A stretch of DNA of 64,000 nucleotides from Phellopilus nigrolimitatus (lineage: Eukaryota; Basidiomycota; Agaricomycetes; Hymenochaetales; Hymenochaetaceae): assembly GCA_021029095.1 (NCBI GenBank), contig JAJOHG010000009.1, forward strand, positions 992,001-1,056,000, written 5' to 3'. The notes below the pieces were generated by a model. That model did not search any database and had not been told where the DNA came from. It saw nothing but the letters and a program-made list of their open reading frames with translations. Positions 21,917 through 33,649 of this stretch are shown piece by piece (position 1 is the stretch's first letter; each line of letters begins with the position of its first letter). The translations under genes and the position numbers were made by a program.

Positions 21917-22893
21917 CACAGCCATCCCCGTCACTACGCGTTGCTTGCAGTTATTTGTCAGGCACGTGACCAGTCAGCCACTTGTCCGAAATGGGAATAT
22001 AAAGGGCGTTCGATGGGCGAATCTCTCTTTCCTTCATGCCACCACCATCGTGAGGTCCGTGGCTTGCCTTCCCTTCAACCTATCCCTGCTTATGATCTAT
22101 GCACGCAGACCTCAAGCCTTAAGTAAGAGTCAAGACAGCAAGACACAAGGTGCGTGTCTGCCACCGTGGCTTGTAGCCACCTATCTTATACCTACCCTTT
22201 GACACTGCAGAACATCAAGAACAAGACTCAAGGACAAGATGTGAAGACTCAAGATGACATCAAGGCACCTGAAGATACCTCAAGAGACAAGGCAGTTCAA
22301 CGATGCGAAGACAGAAGGTACGTGGCTGACACCCTCGATTGCAGCCACCCGACTGACACTTGATCGCTCATAGAACCTCAAGACGCCCCTCAAGATCTAA
22401 GATCAACCTGAGACGTGCTTCCAAGACAGCTGCGAGACCAAGACAACCTGAAGATCAAGGTGTTTCGCCGTTCAGCCACCTAACTTGAGACGCACGTGAC
22501 TGCCGCCGCCGATCGCCAACATTATGAGTTTGAGTTCTCGGTAAATACATGCTCAGACGTTACGCAAGTTTCTTCAAGCCATCCTCAAGACACGACATCA
22601 ATAAGAGGGAGCTCAGCGTCAAGTTAGCGCTGGGCAGGTAGAGTGAAGGGGTGGGGTCACTCTACAACTGAACGACGACTGCGGGGTTCTGTCCCCTCAA
22701 AACGCAGTCTGGTGTTTGACATCTGAGAGAGCAAGGTGAGTGACTCACTATCATGTTCCTTGCCACCTTTCTCATACGCGCACAGATGAATTGAACACTC
22801 TCAAGAGGACCAGATAATCATCAAGAGGGCACCCGGCATCGACATATGGCGCCGGGGGGAGTGAAGTGGGTGGGCGTTCACTCCGCTAGCGTC
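21917..22893 (+). repeat. Interspersed ~1-kb non-coding repeat, copy 1
   Basis: It matches 29031-30017 and 58257-59192, both in the opposite orientation. All three share the TATA-like AATATAAA (near 22000), a CTTTCCTTCAT leader, blocks rich in CAAGA/CAAGAC, a 28-nt hairpin (22638-22665, 9-bp stem GTAGAGTGA / TCACTCTAC) and a second hairpin (22858-22884, 8-bp stem GGAGTGAA / TTCACTCC). The element ends sharply after GCTAGCGTC in every copy. No coding frame is conserved. It could be a solo LTR or another non-autonomous retroelement; the class is not resolved. Confidence 0.85.
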
Positions 22894-23244
22894 CTTTGTT
22901 TGTAGTCGAGTAAGTTTGCGATTAGCTTTATCACCGATCAAAGGTGCCTGACATTATTCATCAATTTTTTGCATCTGTCGTCGAGTCCAGCCCTATCACT
23001 TTCGAAGGCTCGGATGCTAATGGATGTTATCGGAATCTACATAGTGTAAATGCAACTCAGTTACATTGCCCTGCACGCATGTATCCATTTTGATTGCAAC
23101 GCATTTTTATTGTAAAGCAGCACGTACGATCTGTATAGAGTATAACCTGTAAAGACCAAAGAAATGTTGACGACAATAAGTAAAATGCTTCCAAAATGTA
23201 TACATACGATCAAAACATACTCTTATTGTGATAGCCAACTTCCA
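22894..23244. other. Spacer between repeat copy 1 and the F-box gene
   Basis: AT-rich, no supported gene. It probably contains the 3' untranslated region of the minus-strand F-box gene. Confidence 0.4.
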
Positions 23245-25231
23245 TTAGCCTCGACCTTTGCGTGATCGAGGTCTAGCGGCTTTCTCTGATGTAGTGGCTT
23301 TCTCTGCGATTTCGAACAGCCTCACTATCGCCCGACTCTGCTCGCTAACGAGTCGCTGCAGACCGGAGATCCTATCATTCATTGGAGCTGTTTTACTCCG
23401 CATATCTTGTGTTTCCCTCTTCGCCTCCACCGCCTCCATCCGTACTGCTTCTATCTCCAGCTTCATAGTCGATTTCTCCTCCATCAAAGATGATAGCTCG
23501 GCCTTCAAGGACGCAAACTCCTCCTCCGAGGCAGATAACCTGTCAGTTTGCGAGGACTTGGACTCCGACTCGGGTGCAAGTATCCTAAGCCAGCTCGCCT
23601 TACGATACTGAGAGAGCGCAGGACGCACGTATTGCCACGATAATTCATGTTCGAAGGAATTGCTACCCTTAACAGTGCATTCATCTGGTAACATCATGCT
23701 CAGATAAATGATAACGGGCAAGATATTTGCGGGTAAATGTGAGCAGTCGAGATCTAGATGGCGCAAGTTGTGAAAGAATGGCGGGATTGTGCAGGTAGCA
23801 GCCGGTGCGACATTAGCGTCGACAATGAGGGTGAGGTCTGAGATCTGTGGACAGTGTTCTGCCAGCAATGCAAAAACACGTAAAGTCAACGAGGGGGCTT
23901 GTTTCTCGACTAGCGCAGCAGATCGATAGAGACAGAGATTACTTAGCGAAGGGCAGTGCATGAGTATGTCAACGAACTGGGAGTCCGTTGTGTCGACGAC
24001 AGTGACATCCTCGAAAACGAGTTCCTGGAGTTGGGTAAAGCAAGATAAGGCACGCATAGTGTCGAATGTGATGGCATCATCGGTAGGGGCGTCTGTTAGA
24101 AAGTGAGTGTTACCATTGAAGATGGAGAGTTTTTGCAGTAAAGGGCTGCTTTGCGCGAGAGCCTCTAGGAAACATGCACACCCTTCCGTGACGCTTCCGA
24201 AGTGCAGGACTTCTACGACGAGCAGCTTTTTGTACGCACCGGGCGAGCTGAAGGCAAGGCCGATCTGCGCCAAGTCGCCTTGTAAGTGAAACTCGACCAA
24301 AGCAGGGAACGCATCCTCGGAATCAAGCCTGTAAATACCCCCCGTGTCTGACGAAACGTCGGTATACGTATAACCGAGTTGAGGACGGATGACTCGGAGC
24401 ATTGGAAGAGACGCCAGACTCGAAAATGCATTTCGAGATAGTGTGAAATTAGTCATATACAAGTTGGTCAGACAGGATAGCTTCGAGAAGAACAGAGGCA
24501 TGTCCTCATCGCATGTTGTCTTGTCAAGGAGTCCGTGGACGCCTCCCAGATGAAGAGTCGTAATCCCTGGTGAATTATTACAAATATCAAGGGAGAAGTG
24601 TGACGCAGGGATTTCGTGCGAGGGGAGATGAAAATTCTTCAAATTTCCGCTGCAGAAGAACCCGACGTGCGCGATCAATGAGTCATGAAGGCCCTTGAGG
24701 ACAAAGGTGGTGACCCTTGGGAAAGCGGTTTCTGGACAGCTTTCGACCATCTGTACCAACGCGCTGTGATGAAGAACATAAGCGCCAAAAAAGAGACTTC
24801 CACAATCTAGCTCTAGATGTCTTATTCGTTTAGCGTAATCCAGGAAGGTAACCCAATCCTCTGGACGTAGGTAGCGAGTATAAACCTGAACAACTGTAAA
24901 GCTATTGTGATGCATTTTGACCATAATTGCTTACCAGAGGATATTTATCATCGTCTGACTGTATTGCACGTACGAGCAACTCTCTTTTGTAAGTTTCTGT
25001 AATTCGTTCAGTAGCTTTCTATTCACTCACTGCCGTGGGATTCATAGTCATCATGGGGGCCAAAAGAAAAGCCAATGGAAGTAGCTTGTTCATCTTTCTC
25101 CAAACATTATCCAACGCGACGTCCTTCCAGAGTTTGCAGACACGCGCGCAGCATGCATTATCGTGCCTTGTATTCAAGGAAAATACGAGTTCCTGGATCA
25201 CCTTGTGAGCGAAAACCTGGTTTATATGCAT
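23245..25231 (-). CDS. F-box-like / leucine-rich protein with C-terminal coiled coil
   Basis: Two exons are modelled: 25231..25031 and a long exon from 24873 to 23245, joined in phase 0 by GTGAGT...TTCAG. The first exon carries an F-box-like helix pattern (IQELVFSL, ACCARVCKLWKDVALDNVW), as in Agaricomycete F-box proteins. The body shows irregular leucine-rich spacing (LTNLYMTNFTL, LRHLDLDCSHLP, LSNLCLYRSAAL). About the last 90 residues are a coiled coil (ASLKAELSSLMEEKSTMKLEIEAV) before a basic C-terminus. F-box proteins recruit substrates to SCF ubiquitin ligases; the substrate is unknown. The start is uncertain because the frame stays open upstream of 25231 without another ATG close by. 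Confidence 0.72.
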
Positions 25232-25470
25232 TTGAAAAGCGTGAATGCTTGCAACGCGCTCCGTGGAGAGTTTGACCAACTGGCAGTTGGGGTAAAGAGT
25301 AAGAAAAAGAGCGACGTGTACATTGCACAGTACTGAGGAGACAGGAGTCAGTAAGAGTCAGTATTACTGCTGCGTCGCAGCGTCGATCTTGACTTCCGAG
25401 TTTGTCACTCTTGTGTGCGCTGCCGTGCCACAATCCACGCGTCTTAACCGCGACGGCGACCGCGTTGACC

Positions 25471-27088
25471 ATGAGCTCGCCACCGCTCCCGTCTGCTATT
25501 TACCAGTCTCTGCCCCAAACACCAAATACTGGAGATGAGGCTCAAGACGAGGAGACTCAAGAACAATATGTTTCGGAGGGAACTCACTTGGACAACCGGA
25601 TTCGTTGGGTTCACTTCATCTTTGGATGCGCAGTACTATTACCATGGAACGGTTAGTACAGCTCTCGCTCGTCTGTGGATTTACGTTATACTGATAGAAC
25701 AATATAGCCTTGATAACAGCGACCCCCTACTTTTTATCACGGTTGTCTGGAACGTCGCTCAAGAGCACGTTTAGCTCGTACCTATCAATATCATTCACGG
25801 TCGCCAACTTCTGTTTTCTCGCACACGCAACCCTCACTTCTAAACAGGTGCGTTTCTCCCATGTCCCTGGTACTGCAATCTGAAGTCTCTCAAAGTCTTC
25901 GTCGTCGCGTCGCACGTTTGTTTCAACTTCGTTTTTAGCCGTGCTCGTTGGCCTCCTAACTCTCTCGACGACCGCGGCTTTCTCTCCCGGTGTATTCTTT
26001 GCTTTCGTCATACTGAACGGAATAGCACAAGCATGCGCAGGATCCTACCTACAGACCGCCGTCATAGCCACTGCTTCGCTGTTCGGACCGTCGGCAATGC
26101 AGGCGACTATGTCCGGGCAGGCCTTCGTCGGAGTCGTGGTCAGTGGCGTGCAGCTGCTGAGCGCCGCCGCGTCCATCCATTCTGCCAGTGTTGCAGCTTC
26201 CAGGCAGGAGGAATATGACGAAGGAGCCGCTGAAACACGTGCAGCAGCATTGTTCTTCGGCCTCTCGACTGTGTTCCTCTGCGCGACGCTGGGTGCGGAG
26301 GCGTGGCTTGCGAAGATGCCCGAGTACAGAGCTGTCGTGCAGCCGGCAAAGAGAGACGAAGATGCGCTGCTTGGAGAGGCGGGAAGTATGAGCCTCAATG
26401 CAGCTCATGAGAAAGGCAGGATAATGCGCGTTGCGAAGGCTAACATTGAATACGAAGTCGCCGTCGCCTGCGTGTTCCTTGTGACCCTCGTGAGCAGACT
26501 ATAACCACTGTATTTTGAGAAATTATCCGCTGACTTTGATTTTAGTCTGTTTTCCCACCCATCACAGCGTCTGTCCAGCCTACAAATCCCTCATTTCACC
26601 CGCTCCTCTTCACATCCGTACACTTCCTTATCTTCAACATCGGAGACCTCGCTGGCCGCTATCCTTTGTGCCATACCTCGTCTTCTCGTTTGGTCTCCCC
26701 GTCGGCTGCTCACGCTCTCCCTCGCGCGCACGCTCTTCATCCCGATTTTCCTTCTCTGCAACGTCCAGCGCCCCTCCTCCTCACCGCTCCCGCCCGGGAT
26801 ACCCGCGACGCCCGCATTTGCCAACGCGAGCGCACCCCTAATCAACTCTGATGCGCTCTTCTTCTAATCCTCCTGCTATTCGGCCTCTCGAACGGCTACG
26901 TCTCGAGCATGAGCATGATAGCTGCGCCATCCGTAACGCACAATGCGCGCCTGCGTGGGCGACACGCCGACGTCGATGTCGCAGCGACGCTCGCGAGCTT
27001 CTGTCTCGTCGGAGGGCTGGCGCTCGGCAGCGCTACGAGCTTTGCGGTGCGCGCACAGGTGTGCAAATGTAATCCATTTGCAGAGTGA
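25471..27088 (+). CDS. Equilibrative nucleoside transporter (ENT) family protein, two frameshifts
   Basis: Exons: 25471..25651, 25708..25869, 25939..26489 and 26546..27088. The order of hydrophobic segments and motifs fits fungal ENT transporters such as yeast Fun26: RWVHFIFGCAVLLPWNALITATPYFLSRL, NGIAQACAGSYLQTA, a charged central loop, then NIGDLAGRY and a C-terminal FAVRAQVCKCNPF. The family moves nucleosides across vacuolar or other membranes. Two single-base shifts interrupt the last exon: an extra C at about 26663 (after GDLAGRY) and a missing base at about 26861-26866. Between and after them the expected protein continues (LARTLFIPIFLLCN, then FGLSNGYVSSMSM). It is either damaged or affected by sequence error. 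It is divergent from the F-box gene (239 bp between modelled starts). Confidence 0.78.
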
Positions 27089-27305
27089 TCGTGGTATTTA
27101 GACAGCTTCCGCATGTTTTCGTATTACTTTACCTACATATATTGAGATTGATGTAATTATGTGTTGTATTTATTACGAGTAGGACACGCTTTCCGCTGTG
27201 CATTATCAATATTCCACAAATTTGTCTATATAGCGTACATTGTGTTTCTGAAGTACAGCAGCCGACTCGCGAGAGCCCCTTCCCTCCTATTATTCGAACC
27301 CACGA

Positions 27306-28678
27306 TTAAATTAAGCTCGTCAGGCTTTCGGGAGGCGACAGCGCAGGCTCGCCTTGTGGAGTGACATAGCAGGACGAAAGGCCGCCGTCGACCTTGAAGT
27401 CCGTGCCCTAATTTACAACGAAGAGTTCAGTAAGCTTCATGACGGAATTAAATTGGGCATACCGTGACATAGCTGCTCTCATCGCTGGCAACTGCCAGTG
27501 CAGGTCAGGGGTGAGTCTTCACGCATGTCGAGTCATAGGACGATGCAAGGACGTACGGAAGAGGGCGCCCTTGGCGAGCTCGACGGCCTCGCCGAAGCGG
27601 CCCATCGGGAGGTGCACCAGGCGCCGGTCGCGCTTCTCTGGCGTGTTCAGGAAGTCCATCAGCAAGGCTGCCGGAGCCGCGTGTTAGAAGGAGGAAAGGC
27701 AATATTGAGTAAGTAATTGCGTACGAGTCTTCAGGGGGCCTCTGTAATGGACAGAATTAAGATGGGGTCAATAGAGAAAGACGAGGCGTGTACGCACGGG
27801 CAGATGGAGTTGAGCCTAATGCCCTCGCGAGCATGGACCATGGCCAGTTCGCGCGTCATAGCGAGCACTGCACCCTGTTCAAGTCAATGAGGATGACGCC
27901 GTGATTTCGCGTTGCGCGCAGACAAACCTTAGACGCCGTGTCTGTCGAGAGCATAAGGTCAGCAGCCGCGCACAGATTACAACTTAGACCACGTACAAGC
28001 CAGCTGCGGCGTCGCGGCGCCCATGATCGCCACGAAGCTCGCGGTATTGATGATGCTCCCGCCGGCGTGGAGGCCCTTCGCCGCGTCTGTGGGGTTGTTG
28101 CGCATCGCGAGGATCGCGTGCTTGCAGCCCCACCAGACGCCCTTGAGGTTGACCTGCATCGTCAGGTCCCAGACCTTCTCCTCGGTGTTCAGCGCGTTGT
28201 CGTCCGCGGGGTGCATGATGCCCGCGTTGTTGAACTGTCGGGAACCGATATAGGGATATTCTTCGCGTAAGTGTGTGCAGAGGGCGGCGCACCATGATGT
28301 CAAGTCTCCCGAACTCTGCGACGGCCTTATCGACCGCGGCCTTGATGTCCGCCTCCTTGCCGACGTCCGCCTTCGTCGCGAGCACCTTCACGTTCGGCGC
28401 CTTCTTCGCGAGCTTCGCTGCCGCGTCCCCGACGGCGTTCTCGTTGATGTCAACCAAAAGCACGTTTGCGCCCTCGAGAGCAAAGAGAATTGCAGATTCC
28501 AGACCAATGCCTCTAAACAAAAAAAAGTCATCAACATTGAACTTGTGTATATGCGCTATAAGGAACTCACGACGCGGCGCCGGTGATTAGAGCAGCCTGC
28601 AAAATTGCGTGATCTAAGCACAGCTCTCTAGCACTTGATAGTATGATTAGAAACCTTGTTCTGCAGACGGCCAGGCAT
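27306..28678 (-). CDS. Short-chain dehydrogenase/reductase (285 aa)
   Basis: Ten minus-strand exons: 28678..28655, 28596..28571, 28512..28293, 28234..27997, 27941..27928, 27874..27798, 27741..27725, 27667..27557, 27491..27463 and 27407..27306. It is a classical SDR: an ALITGAAS..IGLESA variant of the TGxxxGxG cofactor loop, ADV, NNAGI, catalytic Ser in IINTASFVA, and Tyr/Lys in YTASKGAV split by introns. SICPGPLKT and FKVDGG follow near the end. The substrate cannot be assigned. Exons 5 (14 nt) and 7 (17 nt) are micro-exons, but both are required to restore family sequence. It is convergent with the ENT gene, 217 bp apart. Confidence 0.93.
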
Positions 28679-29030
28679 GATGAGAGCAGGAGATGAAGAG
28701 GTCAACGCGAAGCTATCATCTGCTGCTATCCGTATCGTCTATCAATGGATGATCGACGTTTCGCTACGTGACAGGCTTTGGGATTCGTCGAGTTCATTTT
28801 CGTATGTATGCATTATTTTTTCTACTACAAATTCGCATATATTTTACAGACAGATAAGAATGACCTGGGGAGATACATAGAGAGCCAAAGTCAACCGTTG
28901 CAAATGCGAATTATTCAGCACGATGTATAATACTATATGTCCCTCAGTCGCAAGTGCTTAGACACGAAAATAGTCAGTCGCCTTAATCAACAAATAAAAC
29001 AAATAACACGAACCAAAACCCAATAGAAAT
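28679..29030. other. Spacer between SDR start and repeat copy 2
   Basis: No gene seen. It holds the SDR promoter and an A-rich segment at 28980-29030 that abuts the repeat boundary. Confidence 0.4.
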
Positions 29031-30017
29031 GACGCTAGCGGAGTGAACGCCCACCCACTTCACTCCCCCCGGCGCCATATGTCGATGCCGGGTGCCCTCT
29101 TGATGATTATCTGACCTCTTGAGAGTGTTCAATTCATCTGTGCGCGTATGAGAAAGGTGGCAAGGAACATGATAGTGAGCCACTCACCTTGCTCTCTCAG
29201 ATGTCAAACACCAGACTGCATTTTGAGGGGACAGAACCCCGCAGTCGTCGTTCAGTTGTAGAGTGACCCCACCCCTTCACTCTACCTGCCCAGCGCTAAC
29301 TTGACGCTGAGCCCCCTCTCATTGATGTCGTGTCTTGAGGATGGCTTGAAGAAATTTGCGAACGTCTAGCATGTATTTACCGAGAACTCAAACTCATAAT
29401 GTTGGCGATCGGCGGCGGCAGTCACGTGCGTCTCAAGTTAGGTGGCTGAACGGCGAACACGACGAAAGCTCAAAAGCATCTTGATCTTCAGGTTGTCTTG
29501 GTCTCGCAGCTGTCTTGGAAGCACGTCTCAGGTTGATCTTAGTTCTTGAGGAGCATCTTGAGGTTCTATGAGCGATCAAGTGTCAGTCGGGTGGCTGCAA
29601 TCGAGGGCGTCAGCCACGTACCTTTTGCCTTCACATCGTCGAACTGCCTTGTCACTTGAGGTATCTTGAGTTATCTTGATGTCGTCTTGAGTCTTCACAT
29701 CTTGTCCTTGAGTCTTGTTCCTGATGTTCTGCAGTGTCAAAGGGTAGGTATAAGATAGGTGGCTACAAGCCGCGGTGGCAGACACGTACCTTGTGTCTTG
29801 CTGCCTTGACTCTTACTTAATGCTTGAGGTCTGCGTGCATAAAGTTATAAGCAGGGATAGGTCGAAGAGGAGGACGAGCCACGGACCTCACGATGGTGGT
29901 GGTATGAAGGAAAGAGAGGATGGCCAACCGGACGCCTTTTATATTCCCATTTCGGACAAGTGGCTGACTAGTCACATGACCTCCAAATAACGCGATCGAG
30001 ATTTTGAGGTGGCTGTG
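29031..30017 (-). repeat. Interspersed ~1-kb non-coding repeat, copy 2
   Basis: It is inverted relative to copy 1 and colinear over its whole length, with the same sharp GACGCTAGCGGAGTG boundary at 29031 and the same hairpins. Similarity fades upstream of CACAGCC (about 30017). A T-rich stretch, seen on the minus strand, follows the boundary. It lies between the promoter side of the SDR gene and the 3' end of the cytochrome b5 / acyl-CoA dehydrogenase gene. No long frame is conserved with the other copies. Confidence 0.85.
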
Positions 30018-30154
30018 CAAAACGTGCACACGACGGAAGCAAAAGTGGCTATTCCGATAAAAGTGCATAGAATTGATGACATATGGGCGCAAACCAATCA
30101 ATGAAAAGTATCCGACAAATTAGTCAATGAAGAACGGAGTTCAAGCGCGGCGCC

Positions 30155-32373
30155 TCAAAGCTTCGCGCCCTTCGGCATCTTTTTCACAGCCTGTCGGACA
30201 CCGAGGTCACCCATCACGTCCTCTGCGCCACCCAGGATCGCGTCGAAGGGCGAGGTACGGTGGAACTACGGAAGTAAATATTAGTTCGCAGGTAAAGGGA
30301 GAGAAGACCGGGTAAAGGAGAGCGAAAACCGCACGTTCTCAATGAGCCTGCCCATGCCCGACATTGTGATACCGCGCCCGCCAAATATCTGTGTTGCGTC
30401 CTCAGCGATCTCGCGCCCGCATCGAGTGATGAACCTGTCAAGTAAGTAACATGTTGTTCAGCATGACTAGGTGATAGAAATATCGAGAAAACTGACTGCT
30501 TGAGCAATGCGATCTGCCCCGCCAGCTTATCCGACTGCTCTTCGTGCGTCATCTAGACGTTTTATTTCGTTAGTCCATTGAAAAATACTCTGGAGCACGA
30601 TAAGACGCACGTTGTTCATCTCGTGTGTGATCGACTCGAGCCAGCCCTGGCATGCCTCAACGCGGGCAATCATATTTGCAATCTTCGACCGCACGACAGC
30701 CTGAGAAATTAGAGGCTTTCCAAAGACGATGCGCTGATTTGCCCATCTACAGGCAAAAAAAGAAAGCGACGTAAGAGTGAGTAAATAAATAAAACGACAT
30801 CTGAAAAATAGGAAAAACACACTTCAAACATTCTTCGACAATCAGTCGCTGCGTACGCGCGCTCTGACACACGATCATCCAGCGCTCGTGGTTGAAGTTA
30901 CTGAGGATGACCTATTCATATTTTAACATAGAAGAAAGGATTGTATGGATAACATACTCACCCTCATACCGTCTCCCACTTTTCCGATCGTGTTCTCCAT
31001 AGGTACCTTCACATTATCAAACATCACAAACGCCGTCCCCGCCGTCGAAGAATAACTCGTCTTAATCGGGCGCGTCTCGACGCCTTCACCACGCGCGATG
31101 AGGAGTACAACGTACCCACCGTCTTTCCCGTCTTCCGTCTCGACGCGGCATCCGGTCGTGAAGTAATCCGCAAACACACCGTTCGTGATCCACTTCTTCG
31201 TGCCGTTCACGACCCAATGCTTCCCACCTGCGTTATCTCGGACCACCGTAGCAGTCGTCTGCAGCCCCCCGACGTCGCTCCCTGCGAAAGCCTCCGAGAC
31301 TGCAAGGCATATGAACTTCTTGCCTGCGAGCACGTCTGGGACAATGCGGGCCTGTAAATCGGCTGAGCCATAGTTGAGCACAGGCGGAAGGCCAATGACT
31401 CCGCCGGAGAGAAGTCCATCCATGGATCCACGCAGACCAAGCCGACCGTATTCGAAGGAGATGATCAGCTGAAGAAGACAGTAAACGGTAGATGCCCAGA
31501 AAGTCAACGGAAGAACATACATCATGGAAATAGTCAAATTCTTTGGGTTGTACCGTTCCGCCCATAAGCGTCCGACCTTTGAGATGCTTTCCAGGACCGA
31601 GGCGCATCGCGTGGATATTCGCCTCCCTGCCGACCACATGTCTCTAAATAATCTGCTCACAAGCATTACATTAATCAAGCACTCACGACATTTTGTCCAC
31701 TACACTTTGTCCGATCCTTTTCCCATTCTGCTCACACTGTTCCATCTCCGGAGCAAGAATCTCGCTTACGAACTTCCTCACTGCTTTTTGGAAGCGACGG
31801 TGACTGTCTGTGTAGTATGGACTGTGGAATCCACTTGCAAGCCATGTTGGTTCTGCATACGGAACGTCAGATAGCGCATCTGCTGCGAGCGGCTTCACGA
31901 GCTCCGTCTCTCCGGCGAGAGTGCCGATCTGCAGACGCGCGTACTGGGGGCGACGCAAGACCTCGTGACGATGTAGTCCGAAGAATGCGTCGGTTGCATC
32001 TTTGCCAGCTAATGAGCGCCAGAATGACGGTCAAAGATATATCTGAAGCCAAGAACCTGAGACTCACCTATGGATTTTGCAAGTAGCACAGCTGCCCCGC
32101 CAGGATGCAAGTCTGCGAACCGCGAGACATTGTATACTTTCGCGTCGACGATAATCCACTACACACGAGAACGTTGTCACTAACCTGAGCATCGCTCGAG
32201 CGTCCCGCCAATCTGTCGTATTAGATGCTCACCAGGTCGTCAGGCGAATTATGCTGAAGACCGGAGAAGCGCGTGATCTTGTAAGTCACTTTTCCTCAAC
32301 CTAAAGTTGCCGCTCTGAATCGCACCTTTTCTATCTCCTCGAGAGTATACTGTTTAAGCTCTTTGGTTGACAT
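30155..32373 (-). CDS. Cytochrome b5-fused acyl-CoA dehydrogenase with C-terminal AKL (536 aa)
   Basis: Eleven minus-strand exons: 32373..32326, 32277..32233, 32158..32068, 32008..31687, 31626..31521, 31468..30962, 30911..30823, 30746..30611, 30552..30497, 30434..30335 and 30265..30155; all phases close. Residues about 5-90 are a cytochrome b5-like haem domain with LHPGG and a second His in FFGLHRHEVL. The rest is an acyl-CoA dehydrogenase (AVSEAFAGSDVGGLQTTA, NGTKKWITNG, NHERWMIVCQSARTQRLI, QIFGGRGITMSGMGRLIE). The protein ends AKL, a peroxisomal type-1 targeting signal variant. From memory, fungi have peroxisomal acyl-CoA dehydrogenases of this fused type; the electron route through the b5 domain is inference. 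Confidence 0.9.
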
Positions 32374-33649
32374 CGCTGCGCTGTTGGTCCTTGTCGTCGT
32401 CGTAAAGAGGTAGGTCAGTCATAGGCCATCATATCCGTTATACCCCGCTACATTAGTCATAATCTGGGGTAATTGATCGTCGCGGCTTTACACGTGCTAT
32501 CGCCTTCGCTTAGCCAACAAATCAAAAGTGTTCTGTTTGAACTTTCCTACCAAAACTCCACCACAGTCCACAAAATTAAAGTTGTATTAGGCCTGGATAT
32601 TTTTGACTTGGTGCTTTGGAGATAAATCAACATTCGAAAGAAGTTTTGAGGACCAGACAAGAAGAGAGAAGACAAAAAGATATGCGCCAGCGGGACATTC
32701 CAGGCCCGTGCAAGATGAACATAGCAAAGCAACAGCAAGAGGTATCGTCAAGCTACTGGTGAGGCCGTCCGTGCAGCGCGAGCGACCGCTTAATGAATCT
32801 CTTCTGTTCCCAGCAAACTTGTTCATTAGCGACTGATCCCCGCTGCTTAATTGAGTTATCTCACCTGAGGCATGAATGTACTTTGGCGAACTCACGAGTC
32901 GGAAACCCCACCAACCAAAAGAGCTGAAGTATCGTTTATTCCTCATCAAAAGATATTTTGAACAATCAACACCCTTGAAGTTCGCCCTTCCAAAGATGAA
33001 GTTCTCATATCTCGTCGGACTCCATAAGAACGATACTGGCCTTGATTTTTATGGTATGTCTTGTAAAGTGAGAAGAAAAAATCAAATGATATCATGCTCA
33101 CTCATTTGACCTACTGCAGTGTGTAGTAGTGGCTGTTTATGTGGGTTAAGGTAAGGCACACGTCTTAGAACAGGTCCTGAACCAAGGGCACAAGAGCGAG
33201 ACTGATTTTCTCTGCTGTATTCCTCTCACTATGCTCTAGCATTCGCACAACTGAAGTCGTCCACCGTGAGATCTAAGACTGGTACAGATACCAATTTGAT
33301 TTCTATTGCCATACATGAAGTGCACAATGTCATATCAAGGAGAAAGAGGGAAATAAAGAAAAAGAACAACCGCGAACGATGCTATAGTAAATGAGTATCA
33401 TAAGGTATGAATTTTAGTAACCAATAATCCAGTAACGGTATGAAGGGAAAGTAACAGATGAGTTTTGAAATGTCATGATGAGAGTAGCAAGCAGCGAACC
33501 CGGGATTGGTGATAGAAAGGAGAGAAATCATCAGCGAGAATAAAACCGCGGGTATGAGCAAGTACAGGTATCCATATGTGTATATTGAGAAAAAGAACGT
33601 GATATCCAGTGTGTTGAACGAAAGCAAGTATAATTGCGATAAAATGAGA
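32374..33649. other. Gene-poor stretch between the b5-dehydrogenase and the kinesin
   Basis: No gene can be supported. The left part holds the promoter of the dehydrogenase; the right part presumably holds the kinesin 3' untranslated region. A short frame at 32876-33109 has no recognisable features. Confidence 0.5.

Noticed and set aside
21917..22893. Calling the repeat a solo LTR
   Set aside because: No TG...CA termini or target-site duplications could be shown; the primer-binding and polypurine likeness near GGCGCCGGGGGG is suggestive only.
25158..25472. 104-aa minus-strand frame covering the first F-box exon
   Set aside because: It is in a different frame from the F-box helices and continues into the divergent promoter; no family features.
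29775..29990. Short frames inside the three interspersed repeats
   Set aside because: The same frames recur at 59001 only because the repeat copies are similar; they are not conserved in copy 1 and show no codon-level constraint.
32876..33109. 77-aa frame near the b5-dehydrogenase promoter
   Set aside because: No recognisable domain, signal peptide or clear splice continuation; kept as intergenic.
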